A stretch of 64,000 nucleotides of DNA from Schlegelella_A sp038241255 (GTDB taxonomy: Bacteria > Pseudomonadota > Gammaproteobacteria > Burkholderiales > Burkholderiaceae_C), in NCBI GenBank assembly GCA_038241255.1, contig JBBRFW010000005.1, positions 1 to 64,000 on the forward strand, written 5' to 3'. This document shows, piece after piece, positions 50,265 through 57,700 of this stretch. The first letter of the stretch is position 1, and each line of letters starts with the position of its first letter. The notes under the pieces are model-generated. The model saw only the letters and a list, made by a program, of their open reading frames with translations. It did no database searches and was not told the DNA's origin. The translations under genes and the position numbers were made by a program.

Positions 50265-50738
50265 TCAGCCGCGCACCGCCGCTTCGATGGCAGCGACGTC
50301 GATCTTCTTCATCGGCATCATCGCCTCGAACGCACGCTTGGCCACGTCGCCGCCCTTGATCATCGCGTCCGTTAGCACCCGCGGGGTGATCTGCCAGCTG
50401 ATGCCCCACTTGTCCTTGCACCAGCCGCACTGGCTCTCCCGCCCGCCGCTGCCGACGATCGCGTTCCAGTAGCGATCGGTCTCTGCCTGATCGTCGGTCG
50501 CGATCTGGAAGGAAAAGGCCTCGCTGTGCTTGAACCGCGGCCCGCCGTTGAGGCCGATGCAGGGAACGCCCGCGACGGTGAACTCGACGGTCAGGACATC
50601 GCCCGCCTTGCCGCCGGGATAGTCGGCCGGCGCGCGGTGGACGGCGCCAACGCTGCTCTGCAGAAAGGTTTTCGCGTAGAAGCGCGCGGCCTCTTCCGCA
50701 TCGTGTTCGTACCACAGGCAGATCGTATTCTTGGCCAT
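50265..50738 (-). CDS. VOC/PhnB-like protein (3-dmu-9_3-mt domain)
   Basis: A 157-residue protein of the vicinal oxygen chelate superfamily, PhnB-type: TICLWYEHDAEEAARFYAKT, VLTVEFTVAGVPCIGLNGGP, AFSFQIATDDQAETDRYWN and CGWCKDKWGISWQITPR. The family is often mis-named 3-demethylubiquinone methyltransferase; the sequence shows no SAM site, so no methyltransferase function is claimed. ATG at 50738 is used; a GTG four codons upstream is also possible, with an AAGGAG nearby. Confidence 0.88.
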   Translation of the reverse strand: MAKNTICLWYEHDAEEAARFYAKTFLQSSVGAVHRAPADYPGGKAGDVLTVEFTVAGVPCIGLNGGPRFKHSEAFSFQIATDDQAETDRYWNAIVGSGGRESQCGWCKDKWGISWQITPRVLTDAMIKGGDVAKRAFEAMMPMKKIDVAAIEAAVRG

Positions 50739-50880
50739 TGTTGGAATCACTCTCCTTGCCAGTCATTTGAGACAGGCGGGTAGCTTAGCGCGCGGTCGTC
50801 GACCCACCGCGACGTCGACCGACTGGCCGTCGTCTACGATGATCGCTGACCGCACCGCCGCGTCCTTCGGGAGGCCTGCA

Positions 50881-51666
50881 ATGAACATCAAGTGGCCGGG
50901 TTTCGTCTTCACGGTCGCCTTCATGGCCGGCGCTGTCGCACAGACTCCGCCGCGCGTCGTCGACCTCCCGACGCGCCCCGGCGTCACGCAGCGCCTGCTC
51001 GTCCTCGCGCCGCCGAGCCCGAAGGCCGCGGTGGTGCTGCTCGCCGGCGGTCACGGCGGGCAGCAGCTATCGCCCGAGGGCGCCATTGGGTGGGGCCAGG
51101 GCAATTTCCTGGTGCGGTCGCGCCAGGCGTTCGCGAACCAGGGGCTGCTGGTCGCGGTGCTCGACGCGCCGTCGGACCGGCAGGCGCCGCCCTTCCTCGG
51201 CGGCTTTCGGCAGCGGCCGGAGCACTCGGCCGATGTGAAGGCGGTGATTGCGTGGCTGCGCACGCAGGCCGGGGTGCCGGTCTGGCTGGTCGGCACGAGC
51301 CGCGGCACGCAATCGGCTGCCTACGTGGCGACGGAGCTCGTCGGCGCCGACGCGCCGGATGGCCTCGTCCTGACCTCGACCATCCTCCGCGACGACAGGA
51401 GCCGCGCCGTGCCTGCGATGCCACTCGAGGCGCTGCGGATCCCCGTGCTCGTCGTCCATCACGAGCAGGACGGCTGCGCGCTCTGCTCCTTCGCCGAAAT
51501 CCCCGCGCTGATGGACAAACTCGGCCACGCGCCGAAGCGCCAGCTGCTGGCCTTCACGGGTGGCGACAGCAGCGGCAACCCGTGCGAAGCGTTCGCGCAC
51601 CACGGATTCAACGGGATCGAGGGCGACGTCGTGAAGCAGGTGGCGGCCTGGATCACGGCGCCGTAG
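50881..51666 (+). CDS. Exported alpha/beta hydrolase
   Basis: A 261-residue protein with a signal peptide (cleavage likely after AGAVA, residue 20) and an alpha/beta hydrolase fold: AAVVLLAGGHGGQQL as oxyanion region, the nucleophile elbow GTSRG with Ser140, IPVLVVHHEQDGCALC for the acid and AFAHHGFNG for the histidine. It is a periplasmic hydrolase of unknown substrate. The gene ends 35 bp before the serine hydrolase gene, with which it may be co-transcribed. Confidence 0.85.
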   Translation: MNIKWPGFVFTVAFMAGAVAQTPPRVVDLPTRPGVTQRLLVLAPPSPKAAVVLLAGGHGGQQLSPEGAIGWGQGNFLVRSRQAFANQGLLVAVLDAPSDRQAPPFLGGFRQRPEHSADVKAVIAWLRTQAGVPVWLVGTSRGTQSAAYVATELVGADAPDGLVLTSTILRDDRSRAVPAMPLEALRIPVLVVHHEQDGCALCSFAEIPALMDKLGHAPKRQLLAFTGGDSSGNPCEAFAHHGFNGIEGDVVKQVAAWITAP

Positions 51667-51701
51667 CAGCCGACCGGGCGGCTTGGCGACAGAATCGCCG
51701 C

Positions 51702-52937
51702 ATGACCGCGCCCCTGCCCCTCGCCTCGCCCGCCGCGCTCGGCTTCGACGCCGCGCGCCTCGCCCGCATCGACCGCTTCCTCGCCGAGCGCTACGTCGAC
51801 CCCGGGCTGCTGCCGGGCACGCTGCTCGTGGTGGCGCGCCGTGGCGAGGTCGTGCTCAGGAGCGTGCTCGGTCACGCGTCGCTCGAGCGTGGCCAGCCGC
51901 TCGAGGAAGACACGATCTTTTGCATCTACTCGATGACCAAGCCGGTGACGAGCGTCGCCCTGATGATGCTTGTCGAAGAGGGCCGCATCGCGCTCGACGA
52001 CCCGGTCGCGAAGTGGATTCCGTCGTGGCACGACATGCGGGTCTACCGCTCGGGCCAGCCGGGCGCCTTCGTCACGACGCCGGCCGAGGCGCCGATGCGC
52101 GTGCTCGACTTGATGCGCCACACGTCCGGGCTCACCTACGGCTTTCAGAACCGCACGAACGTCGACGCGGCCTACCGCACTCTGAAGCTCGACGCGTTCA
52201 CGTCCGAGAGCCTCGAAGGATTCGTCGACGCGCTCGGCCGCGTGCCGCTCGAGTTCTCGCCCGGCACGTCGTGGAACTACGGCGTCTCGACCGACGTCGT
52301 CGGCCATCTGGTGAGCCTGGTGTCGGGCCAGCCCTTCGATGCGTTCGTGCAGACCCGCATCCTGCAGCCGCTTGGCATGCACGACACCGACTTCCAGGTA
52401 CCCGAAGCGAAGCGGGCGCGCTTCGCCGAGTGCTACGGGCGCTCGGCCTCGGGCCGGCTCGTGCTCATCCCGGGGCTGAGCGATGTCTCGAGGCCGCCGC
52501 GCGCGCCTTCGGGCGGCGGCGGCCTCGTCGGCACGGCCGCCGACTACCTGCGCTTCTGCGAGATGCTCCGCCGCGGCGGCGAGCTCGACGGCGTGCGCCT
52601 GCTCGGCCCCAGGACGCTCGCCCTCATGCGCATGAACCACCTGCCCGGCGGGCGCGACCTCGCCGACCTCGCGCCGCCAGGCATGTTCTCCGAGGCAGCC
52701 TACCGGGGCATGGGCTTCGGTCTGGGTTTCGCGGTCATCACCGACCCGGCGCGCTACGGCATCGCGGCGTCGCTCGGCGAGTACTCGTGGGGCGGCCTGG
52801 CGTCGACCGCGTTCTGGGTCGACCCGGTAGAGGACGTGTGCGTCGTGTTCATGACGCAGCTGATGCCGTCGAGCACATATCCGGTCCGGCGGGAGTTGCG
52901 GACGATGGTCAATGCGGCGATCGTCGAGAGGGCCTGA
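51702..52937 (+). CDS. Beta-lactamase-fold serine hydrolase (class C/EstB-like)
   Basis: A 411-residue serine hydrolase. The nucleophile motif is SMTK at 77-80, the second motif is YGV in WNYGVSTDVVGHL, and the KTG-equivalent lies in GEYSWGGLAS (WGG instead of HGG). This pattern is that of EstB-like esterases and related class C fold enzymes, rather than a true beta-lactamase. No signal peptide is seen, so it is probably cytoplasmic. The ATG at 51702 matches the family start (PAALGFDAARLARID). Confidence 0.88.
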   Translation: MTAPLPLASPAALGFDAARLARIDRFLAERYVDPGLLPGTLLVVARRGEVVLRSVLGHASLERGQPLEEDTIFCIYSMTKPVTSVALMMLVEEGRIALDDPVAKWIPSWHDMRVYRSGQPGAFVTTPAEAPMRVLDLMRHTSGLTYGFQNRTNVDAAYRTLKLDAFTSESLEGFVDALGRVPLEFSPGTSWNYGVSTDVVGHLVSLVSGQPFDAFVQTRILQPLGMHDTDFQVPEAKRARFAECYGRSASGRLVLIPGLSDVSRPPRAPSGGGGLVGTAADYLRFCEMLRRGGELDGVRLLGPRTLALMRMNHLPGGRDLADLAPPGMFSEAAYRGMGFGLGFAVITDPARYGIAASLGEYSWGGLASTAFWVDPVEDVCVVFMTQLMPSSTYPVRRELRTMVNAAIVERA

Positions 52938-53043
52938 GAAGACGTCGGTGTAGCTGCATCGCCTCCTGTGCGGGCGCGCATTCTTGCCGTCACCTTCATC
53001 GCGACAATGTCCAATCGACTTCTCGCCGCCAAGGACGCCGTTC

Positions 53044-54417
53044 ATGAGTCTTCGCTCGCTCCGCGTTTTTTCGGCCTTCACCGTCTGGGGCGCCCTCTCC
53101 CTAGCGAACGCCGCCGACCCCGTGGCGCCGAGCGCGGCCGATGCAGCCAGTGCGACGAGCGCGGCCAGCGCCGCGACGGCACGGCGTTCCGGCCAGCCCC
53201 AGTTCCGCATCCGCCCGGTCGACGACGCCTGGCGCGCCGGCCTGCCGCGCGACGCCGACTCCGCGACGCAGGCCTACCTCGACCGCCTGCCGGCCGACGT
53301 CGTAGCGCGGTCGAACGCCTACTTCGAGGGCGGCTACTGGCTGCAGCTCTGGAACTTCCTGCTCGGCCTCGCCATCGCCATGTTCCTGCTCTCGGCGCGA
53401 CGCTCGGCGCGCGTGCGCGACTGGGCGCAGCGGGTAGGCCAAAAGGCATTCTTTCGCGACACCCTCTACGGCGCGGCCTACGCCATCGCCGCTTGGCTGC
53501 TGTCGTTGCCCTTGACGATCTACCAGGGCTATTTCCGCGAGCACCAGTACGCGATGGCGACGCAAACCTTCGGCCCGTGGTTCGCGGAGCAGCTCATCGG
53601 CTTGGCGGTATCGGTCGTCGTGCTCGCGCTCGTCGCGGCCGCATTCTACGCCGTGCTGCGGCGGGTCGGCGAACGCTGGTGGCTGTGGGGAACCGCCTTC
53701 ACCGTGCTGTTCCTCGCGCTGCAGGCGCTCGTCTCGCCCGTGCTCATCGACCCGCTCTTCAACACCTACAGGCCGGTGGCCGACGGCGCGATCAAGCAGG
53801 CGGTGCTAACGATGGCCCACGCCAACGGCGTGCCGGCTGACAACATCTACGAGTTCGATGCGTCGAAGCAGACGACACGGGTCAGCGCCAACGTCAGCGG
53901 CATCTTCGGTTCGGCCGCAGTGCGCCTAAACGACAACCTTCTGCGGCGCTCGAGCCTGGCCGAGATCCGCGCCGTGATGGGCCACGAGCTCGGCCACTAC
54001 GTGATGAACCACATCTACAAGTTCATCGCCGCGATGGCGCTTGTGCTGCTGGCCGGATTCCTGTTCGCCCAGTGGGCCATGACGCGGCTGCTGGCGCGCT
54101 ACGGCGCCCGCTTCGGGCTGCTGGGCGTCAGCGACGTGGCCTCGCTGCCGCTCATCGCGGCGGTGCTCTCGGTGTTCATCTTCGCGGCTACGCCGATCAT
54201 CAACACCCTCATCCGCACGCAGGAGATCGAAGCCGATCGCTTCGGCCTCAACCTCGCGCGCGAGCCGCACGGCGAGGCCGAGGTGGACCTGAAGCTCACC
54301 GAGTACCGCAAGCCTGACCCGACGCCGCTCGAGGAGTTCGTCTTCTTCGACCACCCGAGCACGCGCTTCAGGATCCACGATGCGATGCGCTGGCGGGAGG
54401 CGATGGGAACGCCGTAG
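53044..54417 (+). CDS. M48-family metalloprotease (Ste24/CAAX protease-like)
   Basis: A 457-residue multi-pass membrane protease. It has an N-terminal leader-like stretch and an Ala/Ser region, several helices (about 100-118, 140-160, 182-205, 215-235, 325-348, 368-390) and the zinc motif HELGH at 314-318 with the third ligand in EIEADRFG (Glu394). Earlier conserved pieces include SPVLIDPLFNTYRP and YEFDASKQTTRVSANVSG, typical of Ste24-type enzymes. Bacterial relatives probably degrade or process membrane proteins. It is followed by a 224-bp inverted-repeat element. Confidence 0.92.
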   Translation: MSLRSLRVFSAFTVWGALSLANAADPVAPSAADAASATSAASAATARRSGQPQFRIRPVDDAWRAGLPRDADSATQAYLDRLPADVVARSNAYFEGGYWLQLWNFLLGLAIAMFLLSARRSARVRDWAQRVGQKAFFRDTLYGAAYAIAAWLLSLPLTIYQGYFREHQYAMATQTFGPWFAEQLIGLAVSVVVLALVAAAFYAVLRRVGERWWLWGTAFTVLFLALQALVSPVLIDPLFNTYRPVADGAIKQAVLTMAHANGVPADNIYEFDASKQTTRVSANVSGIFGSAAVRLNDNLLRRSSLAEIRAVMGHELGHYVMNHIYKFIAAMALVLLAGFLFAQWAMTRLLARYGARFGLLGVSDVASLPLIAAVLSVFIFAATPIINTLIRTQEIEADRFGLNLAREPHGEAEVDLKLTEYRKPDPTPLEEFVFFDHPSTRFRIHDAMRWREAMGTP

Positions 54418-54464
54418 AAACGTAGGTCTGATCTTGGAAGGAGCTTGCCTGACCGACGGCTTGT

Positions 54465-54688
54465 GGCCCGTTCTGTTGAAAAACCTGATTGAGCAAGGAT
54501 GCTTGTTCTGCCTGGTCCGCAGGTCCCGCGTTGAACGAGCCGTGCGATCCGCACTAGGGCCACGTAAAGCTTCCTAGGCGAAATCTCGGCTGCTGTTGGT
54601 CCCGGTCAGCCTGAAGGACGTCGTCGGCTTATAGACCCGATTGGCTCGCGAGCCACTGTCGAATCCGGATTTTTCAACAGAATGGGCC
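54465..54688. mobile_element. Short element bounded by IS-like inverted repeats (MITE-like or IS remnant)
   Basis: The interval between the M48 protease and uvrA has no gene. It is framed by a near-perfect inverted repeat: GGCCCGTTCTGTTGAAAAA at 54465-54483 and its complement TTTTTCAACAGAATGGGCC at 54670-54688 (one mismatch); with one extra base it extends several bases further inward. The repeat resembles the terminal repeats of IS5/IS1182-type elements. At 224 bp it holds no transposase. No clear target-site duplication is seen. The right end lies 12 bp beyond the uvrA stop. Confidence 0.65.
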
Positions 54689-54700
54689 GAAAGCGGTCGC

Positions 54701-57700
54701 CTACGCGGCGGCCAATGCTTCGACGGCCACTACACGCGATAGGACCGCCTTGAGCGCAGCCCCAGTGTGACTTTCATCGAGGGCGACCAAGCGCTCCGGC
54801 ACCGCCTCAGCGACGACGCGCCCTCCATTCACCCCGCCCTCCGGCCCCAGGTCGACGACCCAATCCGCCTCCGCGATCACATCCAGGTCGTGCTCGATTA
54901 CCACCACGCTGTGCCCGCCGTCCACCAGCCGATGCAACACGCGGATCAACCGCTCGACGTCAGCCATGTGCAGCCCCACCGTCGGCTCGTCGAGCACGTA
55001 CAGCGTGTGGGGCACTTTGTTCCCCCGCCGCGTGACGTCGTCGCGCACCTTGCTCAGCTCGGTGACCAGCTTGATGCGCTGCGCCTCGCCGCCCGAGAGC
55101 GTCGGTGACGGCTGGCCGAGCGTGAGGTAGCCGAGGCCGACGTCCTTGAGTAGCTTCAGCGGGTGGGCGATCTTGCCCATCGTCGCGAAGAAGTCGACCG
55201 CTTCGTCGACCTCCATCTTCAGCACATCGCCGATGCTCTTGCCGCGCCAGCTCACGGCCAGCGTCTCGGGGTTGAAGCGCTCGCCCTTGCACACGTCGCA
55301 CGGCAGCTTCACGTCGGGTAGGAAGCTCATGGCTATGGTGCGCACGCCCGCGCCTTCGCACGCCGGGCATCGGCCTTCGCCGGTGTTGAAGCTGAAGCGC
55401 GTGGGCGCGTAGCCGCGCGCCTTGGCTTCGAGTGTGTCGGCGAACAGCTTCCTGATCGTGTCCCAGAAGCCAATGTACGTGGCCGGGCACGAGCGCGGCG
55501 TCTTACCGATCGGCGTCTGGTCGACCTCGAGAACGCGGTCGATCCAGCCCCAGCCGTCGATCTTCTCGCAGCCCTGCCAGTTGGGCTTGCCGCCGCGCGT
55601 GTTGATGAACTGCAGGTTGGCGAGCAGCACGTCTCGCGCCAGAGTCGACTTGCCCGAGCCGCTCACGCCGGTGATCGCCACCAGGCGCTTCAGCGGCAGG
55701 TCGACGGTGATGTCCTGCAGATTGTGCAGCGTCGCGCCGCAGATGGTGAGGAGTGCGTTGCTCGCGCCCTCCTTGCGCTCGGTCGCGGCGGTGACGATGG
55801 CGACCGGCCGGCGCGGCTGCAGCGGGTGGACGAGCGGATGCGCGAGAAAGCGCCCGGTCTGCGAATCGGCCTGAGACGAGATCTCAGTGACGCTGCCTTC
55901 GGCGACGAGCCGGCCGCCGCGCTTGCCGGCGCCGGGGCCGATGTCGATGATGTGGTCGGCGCGGCGGATGGTCTCCTCGTCGTGCTCGACGACGACCAGC
56001 GTATTGCCCTTGTCGGCCAGGTTTTGCAGCGCGTTGAGCAGGATGTCGTTGTCGCGCGGGTGCAGGCCGATCGTCGGCTCGTCGAGCACGTAGCAGACGC
56101 CCTGCAGGTTGGAGCCGAGCTGCGCGGCGAGGCGGATGCGCTGCGCCTCGCCACCCGAGAGCGTCGGCGCGGCGCGGTCAAGTGTCAGGTAGCCAAGGCC
56201 GACTTCCTCCAGGAACTCGAGGCGGCTTCGGATCTCGCTGACGACGTCGCGCGCGATCTCCGCGTCGCGGCCGGCGAGGCTCAGCGCTTCGACCCACTTA
56301 CGCGCGTCGGTCACTGACCACTGAGCGATCCAGGCGATCGACTCGCCCTTGAAGGTGACCTTGCGCGAGACCGGGTTCAGTCGCGTGCCGGCGCACTCGG
56401 GGCACGGTTCGTCGACGACGCCTTCGACCTCATCTTCCTCGCTCGGGAAGGTCTGCTCGCGGCCGCGGTTGTCGTCGTCCTTGACCGAGTTGTCGTAGGC
56501 CTTGCGCTGCTCGCGCGTCAGCTTTAGGCCGGTGCCAACGCACGTCGTGCACCAGCCGTGCTTGCTGTTGTAGCTGAACATGCGCGGGTCGAGCTCGGGG
56601 TAGCTCAGGCCGCAGGTCGGGCAGGCGCGCTTGGTCGAGAACACCTTCACCGCGCCGACCTTGCGCGTCGGCGTGCCCGCGAGCATCGACGCGCGCAGGC
56701 CGGTGAGCGGCGCCAGCAAGTGCATCACACCCTTGCCGAGGTCGAGCGCCTTGGCGAGGAGGTTCCGCAACTGGCCTTCGTTCGCCGGGTTGACGACAAG
56801 ATCGCCGACCGGCAGCTCGAGCGTGTGCTCCTTGAAGCGATCGAGGCGCGGCCAGGGGTCGACCTTCATGAACTCGCCGTCGACGCGCAAGTGCGTGTGG
56901 CCGCGCGCCTTGGCCCATTTTGCGAGGTCAGTGTAGACGCCCTTGCGCGCCACCACCAGCGGCGCGAGCAGGCCGATGTGCTCGCTGGCGTGGTCGCGCA
57001 ACAGCTGTGCCGCGATGCTCTCGGCGCTCTGCGGCGCGACCGGCGAGCCGTCGACGACGCAGTGCTGCAGGCCGAGCTTGACGTAGAGCAGGCGCAGGAA
57101 GTGCCAGACCTCGGTCGTCGTGGCCACCGTGCTCTTGCGGCCGCCGCGCGAGAGTCGCTGCTCGATCGCGACCGTGGGCGGAATGCCGTACACCGCGTCG
57201 ACCTCGGGCCGCCCGGCGGGCTGGACGATCGAGCGCGCATACGCGTTGAGCGACTCAAGGTAGCGCCGCTGCCCTTCGTTGAACAGGATGTCGAACGCGA
57301 GCGTGGACTTGCCCGACCCCGAGACGCCGGTGACTACGGTGAACTTGCCGCGCGGGATCGAGACGTCGAGCGACTTCAGGTTGTGCTCGCGCGCGTTGAC
57401 GATGCGAATCGATTCGTCGACCGCAAGCCTCTCCCGCACCGGCTTGAGCATGTGCTGCAGCGGCGCGCCCTCCTCGACCGCGTGGCCGGCGAAGCCGAGG
57501 GCGCGGTCGTAGTCGCGCAATGCCTTGGCGGTGTGCGAGCTCGCGTGGCGCTTGACATCTTCGGGCGTGCCGATGGCCACGACCTCGCCGCCGGCGTCGC
57601 CGCCTTCCGGGCCGAGATCGATCAGCCAGTCGGAAGCGCGGATGACGTCGAGGTTGTGCTCGATGACGACGATCGAATGGCCCGCTTCGAGGAGCTTCCG

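Noticed and set aside
50265..50738. Calling the VOC protein a ubiquinone methyltransferase
   Set aside because: There is no SAM-binding motif; the domain is a VOC fold that carries a historic misnomer.
52938..53043. Start of the M48 gene at 52984
   Set aside because: The extra 20 codons are not signal-peptide-like; the ATG at 53044 opens a plausible leader directly.
54421..54700. tRNA or small RNA in the gap before uvrA
   Set aside because: No cloverleaf or tRNA consensus was seen; the dominant structure is the long inverted repeat.
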